Of a DNA stretch of 20,810 bases, positions 8,234-16,866 are shown piece by piece. The position numbers and the translations under genes are program-made. The DNA comes from Alphaproteobacteria bacterium (lineage in GTDB: Bacteria > Pseudomonadota > Alphaproteobacteria > Rhizobiales > Devosiaceae): positions 1 to 20,810 of the forward strand of contig JAADFY010000061.1 in assembly GCA_013152625.1 (NCBI GenBank), written 5' to 3'. Numbering within the stretch: the stretch's first letter is position 1; each line of letters begins with the position of its first letter. Under the pieces are notes generated by a model. It saw only the letters and a list, made by a program, of their open reading frames with translations. It searched no databases and was not told the origin of the DNA.

Positions 8234-9667
8234 ATGCATGTCACAGTTGCCATTGTCGGCCGACCCAATGTCGGCAAGTCCACGCTGTTTAACCGGCTGG
8301 TGGGCAAAAAACTGGCCCTGGTCGATGATACGCCCGGGGTCACCCGGGATCGCCGTGAAGGCCAGGCCAGCATTGGCGGCCTCCAGTTCACCCTGATCGA
8401 CACCGCCGGTTATGAGGATGCGGGCGGCGACACGCTACAGGCACGCATGCGCGGCCAGACCGAACAGGCCATCCGCCTTGCCGACATAATCATATTCATG
8501 ATCGACGCCAGAACCGGCGTTACCCCCATGGACCACCATTTTGCCAGGGTTTTACGCCGGGCCGACCGCAAAGTAACCCTGGTTGCCAACAAGGTGGAGG
8601 GCCGGGCCGCCGATACCGGCCTGACCGAAGCTTTTGAATTAGGGTTCGGCGAACCGGTTGCCCTTTCGGCGGAACATGGCCTCGGTATGGGCGATTTGTA
8701 CAACGTGATCGATCAGGCCAACGAGGCGTTAAAGGCCGAGTTCGCCGATGCCGGGCAGGGGGTTGATTTTACCGGCGAACTGCCCGAACAGGACCGACCG
8801 TTGATCGAGGTCGAGGTTCGCGAAGGCGAAACCCCCGCCCCCGATACGACCCGACCCATGAACGTGGCCATCATCGGGCGCCCCAACGCCGGCAAATCCA
8901 CCCTGATCAACCGGTTGCTGGGCGAGGACCGTTTGTTGACCGGCCCGGAGGCCGGCATTACCCGGGATTCCATCATGGTGCGCTGGCAATGGGGCGGGCG
9001 TAAAATCAATCTTGTGGATACCGCCGGCATAAGGCGCCGGGCCAGGGTGCACGAAAAGCTGGAAAAACTGTCGGTGGCCGACGCGTTACGGGCCATCCAG
9101 TACGCCGAAACCGTGGTCTTGCTGCTCGATGCCACCCAGCCGTTTGAAAAGCAGGATTTGCAACTCGCCGATCTGGTGGAACGCGAGGGCCGGGCGCTGG
9201 TGATCGCGGTCAACAAATGGGATCTGGTAACCGACAAACAGCAAAAACTGGCGGCACTGAAGGAAATGTGCGCCAGGCTTTTGCCCCAGGTGCGCGGGGT
9301 GCCCATGGTTACCCTTTCGGGCTTGAAGGGCAAAAATATCGACCGGCTGATGGAGGCGGTTTTTCGCAACGACAAGGTGTGGAATACCCGCCTGTCTACT
9401 GCCCGGCTTAATCGCTGGCTGGAAACCATGACCCGGGCCCATCCGCCGCCGGCGGTGACCGGGCGCCGGGTGCGCCTGCGCTACATGACCCAGGCCAAGA
9501 CCCGCCCGCCCAGCTTTATTGTTTTTGCCTCCCGGCCGGAAGCGATCCGGGCGTCTTATCTGCGCTATCTTGTCAATGGGTTGCGAGAGAGTTTTGCCAT
9601 GCCGGGTGTGCCGATCCGGCTCTGGCTTCGCGGCGGCGACAATCCCTACGACCCGAAAAAAAGTTAA
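8234..9667 (+). CDS. der: Ribosome biogenesis GTPase Der (EngA)
   Basis: This 477-residue protein has two tandem GTPase domains and a C-terminal KH-like domain and acts in maturation of the 50S ribosomal subunit. The first domain has GRPNVGKS (residues 9-16), DTPGVTRDRR and DTAGYED. Its G4 motif reads NKVE rather than the standard NKxD. The second has GRPNAGKS about residue 215, DTAGIRRRARV, and NKWD as G4. The KH-like end contains RVRLRYMTQAKTRPPSFIVFAS and finishes PIRLWLRGGDNPY. Length matches the family. Its stop TAA (9665-9667) overlaps the stop of the convergent SDR gene. Between this gene and the YfgM-like one lies the 12-bp palindrome CCCCGGCCGGGG (8213-8224), of no known meaning. Confidence 0.97.
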   Translation: MHVTVAIVGRPNVGKSTLFNRLVGKKLALVDDTPGVTRDRREGQASIGGLQFTLIDTAGYEDAGGDTLQARMRGQTEQAIRLADIIIFMIDARTGVTPMDHHFARVLRRADRKVTLVANKVEGRAADTGLTEAFELGFGEPVALSAEHGLGMGDLYNVIDQANEALKAEFADAGQGVDFTGELPEQDRPLIEVEVREGETPAPDTTRPMNVAIIGRPNAGKSTLINRLLGEDRLLTGPEAGITRDSIMVRWQWGGRKINLVDTAGIRRRARVHEKLEKLSVADALRAIQYAETVVLLLDATQPFEKQDLQLADLVEREGRALVIAVNKWDLVTDKQQKLAALKEMCARLLPQVRGVPMVTLSGLKGKNIDRLMEAVFRNDKVWNTRLSTARLNRWLETMTRAHPPPAVTGRRVRLRYMTQAKTRPPSFIVFASRPEAIRASYLRYLVNGLRESFAMPGVPIRLWLRGGDNPYDPKKS

Positions 9668-10390
9668 ATTTCGCTGGTTGTTCCGCTGGCAATATCAAAA
9701 ACCATCCCGGTTTTTTCATACCCCGGACAAATCAGATCGACGATTTTTGGCGCCACTTCCTCGGGCGCGGGCAGCGTTTCGGGTGTCTCCCCCGGCATGG
9801 CCTTGGCCCGCATACGGGTGCGCACCGCGCCCGGATAAACCACATTGACGCGAACCGGGGACTGGACCATCTCGCCGGCATAGCTTTTTACCATGGCATC
9901 CAGCCCCGCCTTGGAGGCGGCATAAAGGCCCCAGTAGGGGCGCGCGCTTTTGGCCGCCGATGATGAAACGAACACCGCCCGGCCCCGTTGACTGGCGCAG
10001 CAGCGGGTCCATGGAGCGTATGAGCCGGTAATTGACGGTCAGATTGAGCAACAGTGTTTTTTCAAACATTTTCGGGTCGATATGGGGCACCGGGCTGATG
10101 ATCCCAAGCGCCCCGGCATTGCCCACCAACCCGTCCAGCCGGCCCCAGCGTTCGAAAATTGCCCCCCCCAGCCGGTCGATGGAAGCCAAGTCGGTTATGT
10201 TCTGGGGCACCAGTGTGGCGCTGGAACCGACCCCCTTGATTTCGTCGTCCAGTTCCTCAAGCCCGCCCACGGTGCGCGCCACGGCAATCACATGGGCCCC
10301 GCGCCGGGCCGCTTCCACACACACACTATAACCAATGCCCCGGGAGGCACCGGTCACCAGAACGACCTTGTCCGTAAGCACCCCGCTCAT
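9664..10390 (-). pseudogene. Short-chain dehydrogenase/reductase (SDR), frameshifted
   Basis: The classical SDR fold splits into two frames. From the ATG at 10390 the first part reads MSGVLTDKVVLVTGASRGIG (NAD(P)-binding TGxxxGIG), NAGALG about residue 90, and MDPLLRQ. The frame then goes astray. The second part continues in the neighbouring frame as RGRAVFVSSSAAKSARPYW, with the catalytic serine, then YAASK (catalytic Tyr and Lys), and ends in ASGTTSEI. The span of 727 bases is one more than a multiple of three. One extra base between about 9985 and 9998 explains it. The lesion separates cofactor and catalytic halves, so the product is inactive if it is real. The start overlaps the purF stop by one base, so it is the last gene of that operon. 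Substrate unknown. Confidence 0.85.
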
Positions 10391-11895
10391 CAGACCGCCT
10401 CGCGCAGCATGGCGACAATTTTTGCCCCCCGCCGGGGCGCTCCGGGCTGGCCGGCAACGTTGGTGGGATAGTCGCCGGTAAAACAATGGTCGGTAAACTG
10501 GGGTTGCGACTGGTTTCGGGTTTTGCCGCCCACCGCCCGATAAAGCCCGTCTATGGACAAAAATTCCAGGGTATCAACGCCGATGAACCGGCGCATATCG
10601 TCCAGGCGCGGGTGCATGTTGGCCAAAAGGGTATCCGGGTCCGGCGTGTCGATCCCGTAAAAATCGGGGTATTTTATTTGCGGGCTGGCCACCCGCATAT
10701 GCACTTCCCGGGCGCCTGCGTCGCGCACCATCTGCACGATTTTAACCGAAGTGGTGCCGCGCACGATGCTGTCATCCACCAGCACCACCCGCTTGCCTTC
10801 GAGTTGTTCGCGATTGGCCGAATGTTTCAGTTTGACCCCCAAAGCCCGAATGTGCTGGCTCGGTTCGATGAACGTGCGCCCCACATAATGGTTGCGAATT
10901 ATGCCCAGCTCGAACGGAATGCCGCTGGCCTGGGCATAGCCAAGGGCCGCCGGCACGCCCCCGTCGGGCACCGGCACCACCACATCGGCCGCAACAGGAC
11001 ACTCTCCGGCCAGCAGGGCGCCGGTCCGCTTGCGCACCCCATAGACCGAACGCCCGCCCACCACAGAGTCCGGCCGCGAGAAATAGACATACTCGAACAG
11101 ACATAACTGCTCGGGGCGGGGGGGAAACGGTTTTTCGGAGCGCACCGAAACCGAGCCGTCGGCCTGCAACTCGCAGATGACCACTTCGCCATTCTCCACG
11201 TCGCGGATGAAGGTGGCGCCAACGATATCAAGCGCACAGGTTTCTGACGCGAAAATCGGTTTGCCGTTCAGTTCCCCGTACACCAGTGGCCGGATACCGA
11301 ACGGGTCCCGGGCGCCCATGAGTTTGGTTCGCGTCATGGCCACCATGGAAAACGCCCCCTCAAGCTGGGTGAGCGCATCGACAAACCGGCTGGCGGTGCC
11401 CTTGCGTACCGAGCGGGCGATTAAGTGCAGCACCACTTCGCTGTCAGAGGTGGATTGGCAAATGGCCCCTTCGGCGATCAGATTCTGGCGCAGGTCCATG
11501 CCATTGGTCAGATTGCCATTATGGGCAATCGCAATGCCCCCCGCCGCCAGTTCGGCAAATAACGGCTGCACATTGCGCAACACGGTTTCGCCGGTGGTGG
11601 AATAGCGCACATGGCCCAGGGCGAGGGCGCCGGGCAGGCGGGCGATGGTTGCCGCATCGGTAAAATGATCGCCCACCAGCCCAAGATGGCGCTCGGAATG
11701 AAACCGGCCATCCTCAAACGAAACGATACCGGCGCTTTCCTGGCCCCGGTGTTGCAGGGCATGCAGGCCCAGAGCGGTGACGGCCCCGGCGTCCGCGTGG
11801 CCGAGAATGCCGAACACACCGCACTCCTCGCGCAATCGATCTCCGTCGGGATCAAAAGGTTCGCCTGTGGGACAATCCGGGTTGGAACTGCTCAT
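10390..11895 (-). CDS. purF: Amidophosphoribosyltransferase (first step of purine synthesis)
   Basis: The 501-residue enzyme makes phosphoribosylamine from PRPP and glutamine. A 24-residue propeptide precedes the catalytic Cys25 of the N-terminal glutaminase (REECGVFGILGH). Glutaminase marks follow (LGHVRYSTTGE, AIAHNGNLTN, QSTSDSEV). The phosphoribosyltransferase half has LCLFEYVYFSRPDS, VVPVPDGGVPAALGYA and the PRPP loop VVLVDDSIVRGTTS. The C-terminal paired iron-sulfur cysteines of the Bacillus-type enzyme are not seen; YPDFYGIDTP has Asp at one expected position. I start at the ATG at 11895 because of the GGGGGAG site in front; the frame is open further upstream but that part reaches into cvpA. 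cvpA precedes it and the SDR gene overlaps its stop. Confidence 0.97.
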   Translation of the reverse strand: MSSSNPDCPTGEPFDPDGDRLREECGVFGILGHADAGAVTALGLHALQHRGQESAGIVSFEDGRFHSERHLGLVGDHFTDAATIARLPGALALGHVRYSTTGETVLRNVQPLFAELAAGGIAIAHNGNLTNGMDLRQNLIAEGAICQSTSDSEVVLHLIARSVRKGTASRFVDALTQLEGAFSMVAMTRTKLMGARDPFGIRPLVYGELNGKPIFASETCALDIVGATFIRDVENGEVVICELQADGSVSVRSEKPFPPRPEQLCLFEYVYFSRPDSVVGGRSVYGVRKRTGALLAGECPVAADVVVPVPDGGVPAALGYAQASGIPFELGIIRNHYVGRTFIEPSQHIRALGVKLKHSANREQLEGKRVVLVDDSIVRGTTSVKIVQMVRDAGAREVHMRVASPQIKYPDFYGIDTPDPDTLLANMHPRLDDMRRFIGVDTLEFLSIDGLYRAVGGKTRNQSQPQFTDHCFTGDYPTNVAGQPGAPRRGAKIVAMLREAV

Positions 11896-11901
11896 GATAT
11901 G

Positions 11902-11908
11902 CTCCCCC
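11902..11908 (-). promoter_or_regulatory. Ribosome binding site of purF
   Basis: GGGGGAG on the minus strand lies six bases before the ATG at 11895 and decides that start over the open frame upstream, which would begin inside cvpA. Confidence 0.7.
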
Positions 11909-11913
11909 GTCCG

Positions 11914-11940
11914 CTGCAATCCAATCCGCCTGCAATCCAA
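11914..11940. repeat. 11-bp direct repeat upstream of purF
   Basis: CTGCAATCCAA occurs at 11914-11924 and again at 11930-11940, a 16-base period, in the short gap between cvpA and purF. On the coding strand it reads TTGGATTGCAG twice. It could be a short duplication or a regulator site; nothing in the sequence decides between them. Confidence 0.4.
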
Positions 11941-11944
11941 GACG

Positions 11945-12583
11945 CTATATTGCTGAGGTTTCCGGTTCGCTTTCCGGGCTTGCCCCGGCCTCGGGCAACG
12001 GGGCCAGCGGATCGATTTCAAGCTGATCGGTGCCCCCGTTTATGTCGGGCAGGATTTCGGCCTCGGTACCGGCGGCGCCGCGCTGCAGGAAGTCGTTGAT
12101 GGTGTCTTCCACATTGTCCGGCATGGCGCCAATCAGATCATCGGCCATACGCTCAAGCCGGGGCAGGGACTGGGAGTCCCCCGCATAGGTCTTCAAGATG
12201 TCCGGCATCAGCCACTGGGCAAATATCACCCCGATCAAAATGATCAGCACGCCACGGGCGGCGCCGAACAAAAACCCCAGGGTTCGGTCCAGGGCGCCAA
12301 TCCGCGAATCGACAACAAAATCGGCGATCCGCATGGTCACCAGATGCAATATAATCAGAGCAATGAAAAACGAGGCGGCGATGGTTACAATGTCGGCCAC
12401 GGTGGGGTCGGCGATATAGCCCCTGGCCAGTTGCGGATTGGACTGCCACATCCACACCGCAAATATGCCCGCCCCCGCCCATGAGGCCAGAGACAACACT
12501 TCCCGGGTTGCGCCACGGGTGGTGGCAAGCAGCGCCGATATCAGAACAAAGACGCCCGCAACGACGTCGAAGGTGGTGAGCAT
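11945..12583 (-). CDS. cvpA: CvpA family inner-membrane protein
   Basis: A 212-residue protein with about four membrane helices: FDVVAGVFVLISALLATTRG at the start, a second about residues 30-45, TIAASFFIALIILHLVTMRIA, and ARGVLIILIGVIFAQWLM. It is followed by an acidic, Pro-rich cytoplasmic tail of about 60 residues. RGATREVLSLASWAGAGIFA and GALDRTLGFLFGAARGVL are characteristic CvpA segments. In E. coli the family is needed for colicin V production and lies just before purF, the same arrangement as here. Its normal role is in envelope homeostasis and is poorly defined. It starts 88 bases after radA. Confidence 0.93.
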   Translation of the reverse strand: MLTTFDVVAGVFVLISALLATTRGATREVLSLASWAGAGIFAVWMWQSNPQLARGYIADPTVADIVTIAASFFIALIILHLVTMRIADFVVDSRIGALDRTLGFLFGAARGVLIILIGVIFAQWLMPDILKTYAGDSQSLPRLERMADDLIGAMPDNVEDTINDFLQRGAAGTEAEILPDINGGTDQLEIDPLAPLPEAGASPESEPETSAI

Positions 12584-12671
12584 TTAGCCAGGATCCTAAA
12601 TGAGCTTGTAGCCAGGAAAGTGTCCTGTAGCCCGTAATCTGCCCCAAGCCAAGCGCCAGGGTAAATTTGTT

Positions 12672-14072
12672 TCAGTTCTGTACAGCCGCACCCTTGGCCG
12701 CCGCCACCTGTGCCACAAGATCCCCAAGGCTGTTTAGCTCTCTTACCGAAATGGCCGCGCCCCCCTCGGCGGCCCCCATGCCTGCTGTCATGCCCGCAGT
12801 CATGGCAGTGGCAAAACCCAGTTTTGCCGCCTCCCGCAGCCGGGCCGGGCCATGGGCCACCGGCCGGATGCCCCCCGACAGGCTGATCTCACCGAAATAG
12901 ACCCCGTCCGCCGGCAACGCCACATCCACAAGCGAGGAGACCAGGGCGGCAGCCACCGCGAGATCGGCGGCGGGCTCGGTAATGCGCAGGCCACCGGCAA
13001 CATTGAGGTAAATATCGTTGGCCGCGATTCGCACCCCGCAATGGGTTTCCAGCACCGCCAGCACCATGGACAACCGGTTGGTGTCCCACCCCACTACGGC
13101 CCGGCGCGGTGTGCCCAGGGGCGAGGGGGAAACAAGGGCCTGAATTTCCACCAGCACCGGCCGTGTGCCCTCCATGCCGGCAAACACCGCTGAACCCGTG
13201 GCCCCCGCATCGCGCTGGTTCAAAAACAGGGCCGAGGGATTGGAAACTTCCCTCAGTCCGTCAGCCGCCATCTCGAAAACACCGATTTCATCTGTTGCGC
13301 CATAGCGGTTCTTTACCGCCCGTAAAATGCGATACTGGTGGCTGCCATCCCCTTCAAAATAAAGCACCGCATCCACCATATGCTCCACCACCCGGGGGCC
13401 TGCGATCTGTCCGTCCTTGGTCACATGCCCAACCAGCACCACTGTCGCCCCTGATTTCTTGGCAAACCGGGTCATGGCCTGGGCGCTGGTGCGCACCTGG
13501 GACACCGTGCCCGGAGCGCTTTCCACCCGGTCGGTCCACAAGGTCTGGATACTGTCAAGAACCACAAGATGGGGCGGATCGGCAGCCTGCAGGGTGGCCA
13601 GGATGGTCTCTACATTGGTCTCGGCACCCAGGGCCACCGGCGCATCCATGACCCCCAGCCGTTGGGCCCGCAGCCGCACCTGGGCAATGGCCTCTTCGCC
13701 CGAGATATATATGGCGTTCTTGCCCATTTTTCCCATGGCGGCGGCTGCCTGCAGCAACAGGGTTGATTTGCCGATCCCCGGATCCCCCCCCACCAGCACA
13801 GCCGAGCCCTGGACAAATCCGCCCCCGGTCACCCGGTCCAGTTCGGCAATGCCCGTGGCAATGCGCGCCGCGTCGTCGGTGGCCCCGGCCAGGGTGGTCA
13901 GGGCGATGGGGCGCCCCCCCGCCGTTGCCGATTTCGGCCCGGCGCCAATGCCGCTTTGCGCTGCTTCCTCGAATATGGTGTTCCATTCGCCGCAACTCTC
14001 GCAGCGCCCCGCCCACTGGGCGGTCACCGCAGCGCAGTTCTGGCACACGAACCGGGATTTTTGCCGTGCCAT
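12672..14072 (-). CDS. radA: DNA repair protein RadA (Sms)
   Basis: A 466-residue RecA-like helicase that acts in recombination and branch migration. It begins with a four-cysteine zinc finger (C10-x2-C13 and C24-x2-C27). Walker A is GDPGIGKST (residues 96-104). The RadA-specific KNRYG motif, in VKNRYGATDEIGVFEM, lies about residue 255. A Lon-protease-like C-terminal domain follows (LVEIQALVSPSPLGTPRRAVVG, AADLAVAAALVSS, GEISLSGGIRPV). Length and motif order match the family. It starts one base after the alr stop, suggesting co-transcription. Confidence 0.97.
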   Translation of the reverse strand: MARQKSRFVCQNCAAVTAQWAGRCESCGEWNTIFEEAAQSGIGAGPKSATAGGRPIALTTLAGATDDAARIATGIAELDRVTGGGFVQGSAVLVGGDPGIGKSTLLLQAAAAMGKMGKNAIYISGEEAIAQVRLRAQRLGVMDAPVALGAETNVETILATLQAADPPHLVVLDSIQTLWTDRVESAPGTVSQVRTSAQAMTRFAKKSGATVVLVGHVTKDGQIAGPRVVEHMVDAVLYFEGDGSHQYRILRAVKNRYGATDEIGVFEMAADGLREVSNPSALFLNQRDAGATGSAVFAGMEGTRPVLVEIQALVSPSPLGTPRRAVVGWDTNRLSMVLAVLETHCGVRIAANDIYLNVAGGLRITEPAADLAVAAALVSSLVDVALPADGVYFGEISLSGGIRPVAHGPARLREAAKLGFATAMTAGMTAGMGAAEGGAAISVRELNSLGDLVAQVAAAKGAAVQN

Positions 14073-14073
14073 A

Positions 14074-15219
14074 TCAGCCCGTATCCGTCATGCCGATGTC
14101 ATTGACATAAAAGCGCCTGTAGCGGCCCTGCAACGCAGTCAGGATTTCATATCCGATGGTGCCGGCGGCATCGGCCAGATCGTCAATGCCCACATTGGCG
14201 CCTAAAATCTCCACATCGCGCCCCGGCGCGGCCAGACCTTCGGGCACCTCGGTAACATCTATGGCCACAAGATCCATGGAAATCCGCCCCACCACGGGCA
14301 CCCGGGTGCCGCCAAGGGCAAATCGGGCCCCGGTATAGGTGGTGGCACTGCCCATGGCCCGCAACAGCCCGTCCCCGTACCCGAGGGGCAGGATGGCGAT
14401 TTTTCCGTCCCGTTCGAAACTGTGGCCGGCCCCGTATCCCACGGTTTCGCCCCCCTTTACCGTCCGCACCTGCACGATGGGCACCTCAAGGGCGACCACC
14501 GGCACCATGGGATTGGTGCGGGCCATGATTGCCCGGCCGCCAAACAGGGCAATGCCGGGGCGCACCAGTTGCAAATGATAGGGCCGGCCGGCCATGGTCG
14601 CCGCCGAGTTGGCAATGGACGCCGGGATGTCGGGAAAATGGGTCGCCACCGACTTGAAGGCCGACAATTGCTGCCGGTTTTTGTCATGCTCGGGAATATC
14701 GGCACACGCGAGATGGCTCATGATCATCTGTGGCGCATACCCGGCCCGGGCCAAAAGGGCGAGCACGGCGGGAATTTCGTCCACCGAGTGCCCCAGCCGG
14801 TTCATGCCGGTGTCAAAGTGGATCGCGGCGGGAAAGGCTTCCCCCTTTTCCACGCAATAGCCCAGCCATTCCTCAACCATTTCGATGCTGTTGAGCACCG
14901 GCATAATCCGCGCCCGGGCATAGGTGGCCGCCGCGCCGGGCCACAGGCCGTTAAAAACAAAAATGTGCGAGCCGGGCAGAGCCTCACGCAGGGAAAGTGC
15001 CTCGTCCGGCGTGGCGACAAAGAAAAACCGTGCCCCGGCGGCAAACAATACCGGCGCCACGGCCCGAAGGCCGGTGCCATAGGCGTCCGACTTGATGACG
15101 GCCCCCGTCAGGGCCCCGGCGCTGATTTTATTCAACGCCTGCCAGTTGCGGGCAATGGCGCCTAAATCGATGGTCAGCCGTCCCGGTGCCAGATCGGCCG
15201 GCTGTGCGTGTTGTGTCAT
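14074..15219 (-). CDS. alr: Alanine racemase
   Basis: A 381-residue pyridoxal-phosphate enzyme that makes D-alanine for peptidoglycan. The cofactor lysine is K43 in GAVIKSDAYGTGL; the start of the barrel reads LTIDLGAIARNW. HFDTGMNRLGH and ANSAATM are typical of the TIM barrel. The C-terminal beta domain has the catalytic tyrosine region VGYGAGHSFER and GRISMDLVAIDVTEVP. I prefer the ATG at 15219; a TTG six bases earlier would overlap the dnaB stop. It sits between dnaB (2-base gap) and radA (1-base gap), a tight operon. Confidence 0.96.
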   Translation of the reverse strand: MTQHAQPADLAPGRLTIDLGAIARNWQALNKISAGALTGAVIKSDAYGTGLRAVAPVLFAAGARFFFVATPDEALSLREALPGSHIFVFNGLWPGAAATYARARIMPVLNSIEMVEEWLGYCVEKGEAFPAAIHFDTGMNRLGHSVDEIPAVLALLARAGYAPQMIMSHLACADIPEHDKNRQQLSAFKSVATHFPDIPASIANSAATMAGRPYHLQLVRPGIALFGGRAIMARTNPMVPVVALEVPIVQVRTVKGGETVGYGAGHSFERDGKIAILPLGYGDGLLRAMGSATTYTGARFALGGTRVPVVGRISMDLVAIDVTEVPEGLAAPGRDVEILGANVGIDDLADAAGTIGYEILTALQGRYRRFYVNDIGMTDTG

Positions 15220-15221
15220 GG

Positions 15222-16692
15222 TCAATCGAAACGCTGGGGCGTTTGCTCGGTGCGGGCGAGATTGGTAAAGCTGGTGAATTCGGCTTCAAACTGCAACTCG
15301 ACGGTGCCCGTCGGCCCGTGGCGCTGTTTTGAGATAATCACCTCCGCCCGTCCGTGCGCGGCTTCCATTTCGGTTATCCACTGGAGATGTTCCTGCGAGC
15401 CTTCCTTGGGTTTTTTGTTTTTTAAGTAATATTCTTCGCGGAAGATAAACATGACCACATCGGCATCTTGTTCGATGGAACCGGATTCACGCAAATCGGA
15501 AAGCTGGGGCCGTTTATCGTCCCGGGATTCCACCTGCCTGGAAAGCTGGGACAATGCGATGATGGGAACATTGAGTTCCTTGGCCAGCGCTTTGAGCGAG
15601 GTCGTGATCTCGGTGAGTTCCTGCACCCGGTTTTCGTTGGCCCGGCGGGCCGAGCCGGACAGGAGCTGCAAATAGTCCACCACGATCAGATCGATGCCTT
15701 TCTGCCGCTTGAGCCGCCGCGCCCTGGCCACGAGCTGGCTGATATTCAGTCCGCCCGTGTCGTCGATGTAAAGCGGTGCACCGGACATTTGCGCCGAGGC
15801 GTCCACAAGCTGGCCAAACTGGCTTTCATGGATGTTGCCACGGCGAATTTCCGACGATGATATGCGCGACTGTTCCGCCAGAATGCGCGTTGCGAGTTGC
15901 TCGGCCGACATCTCAAGCGAGAAAAACGCCACCCGACCCCCGTTGATGGTCTTTACATTGCCGTCCGGTAATTGCTCGAAGGTCCAGGCCTTGGCCACAT
16001 TGTAGGCGATATTGGTGGCCAGCGACGTTTTGCCCATGGCCGGGCGGGAGGCGATGATAATCAGGTCCGAGCGCTGCATGCCGCCCATTTTGCGGTCCAG
16101 TTCGATCAGCCCGGTGGCCGTTCCCGAAAGCGAACCATCGCGCCGATAGGCCTACCGCATCGGTCAGCGCCCGGCCAAAATCCATGAAGCCGCCGTCATA
16201 GCGTCCCTTTTCAGCCAGATCGAAAAGCGATTTTTCCGCTTCCTCGATCTGCTGTGCGGAGGGGCTGTCCACATCGGCGGCATAGGCCGTGTCCACCATA
16301 AGCTCGCCGATCTGAATGAGGTTGCGCCGGATCGCCAGATCGTAAATGGCCTGCCCGAAATCAGCGGCATTGAGCACCGTGGTCGCCTCGGCGGCCAGCC
16401 GGGCCAGATACTGGGCCATGTTCATGTCCCGGTGGAGTTCATCGGGCAGATACTGTTTGACAATAATCGGAGTCGCCGACTTCCCCGAACGGATTATTTT
16501 AGCGCATACCTCATAGATATCGCCATGCAGGGCCTCGAAAAAATGCTCCGGCGTCAGGAAGTCCGACACCCGGTCAAAGGCGTCATTATTGACCAGAATC
16601 GCTCCAAGGAGTGCCTGCTCGGCCTCAATGTTGTGGGGGGCCAGCCGGAACTTTTCCTCCGTGGCGTCCTCAATCCGCCGCACCGCCTCCAT
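15222..16692 (-). pseudogene. dnaB: Replicative DNA helicase DnaB, frameshifted in the interdomain linker
   Basis: DnaB is the hexameric fork helicase. The N-terminal domain is intact from ATG 16692 (RLAPHNIEAEQALLGAILVN, then PEHFFEALHGDIYE) to GRALTDAV, about 180 residues. The C-terminal motor is intact in another frame from AYRRDGSLSGTATGLIELDR. It has Walker A SRPAMGKTS, FFSLEMSAEQLATR, DYLQLLSG, QLSRQVESRDDKRP and DLRESGSIEQDADVV. The join is at 16151-16153. Relatives have about five more residues here, so a 14-base loss would restore both frame and a normal length of about 494. Because dnaB is normally essential, an assembly error, a second copy elsewhere or recoding must be considered. 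Confidence 0.9.
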
Positions 16693-16742
16693 TACGACCG
16701 CCTATCCATTCCTGAACCCCAAGATACGTTTTTCCGCTCATG

Positions 16743-16771
16743 TTGTTAGGCTTCCCGCCCACCCCCCGCAA
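16743..16771 (-). promoter_or_regulatory. Possible promoter of dnaB
   Basis: On the minus strand TTGCGG (16766-16771) and TAACAA (16743-16748) are 17 bases apart. The GC-rich spacer resembles the candidate rpsF promoter. It would give a leader of about 45 bases. A terminator just upstream after rplI makes a separate dnaB promoter likely, but the match is weak. Confidence 0.3.
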
Positions 16772-16866
16772 GCACCTGTTGGCGTTGCCGGGTAAAATTC
16801 GACCGGATGGATATACCCAGCCGCAACGGCTGTGAATGACGGGGAAAACCGGGCCAAATAAACCGC

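Noticed and set aside
8713..9429. A 238-residue minus-strand open frame opposite der
   Set aside because: It is Ser/Arg-rich antisense of a clear GTPase gene with no family features; GC-rich codon use produces such frames.
11896..12021. A longer purF start upstream of 11895
   Set aside because: The extension lies partly within cvpA, is unlike PurF, and the good ribosome binding site is at 11902-11908.
9985..16165. Programmed ribosomal frameshifting as the explanation of the SDR and dnaB frame breaks
   Set aside because: I saw no clear slippery heptamer with a downstream structure at either join, and dnaB also appears to lack linker residues. Indel or assembly error is simpler.
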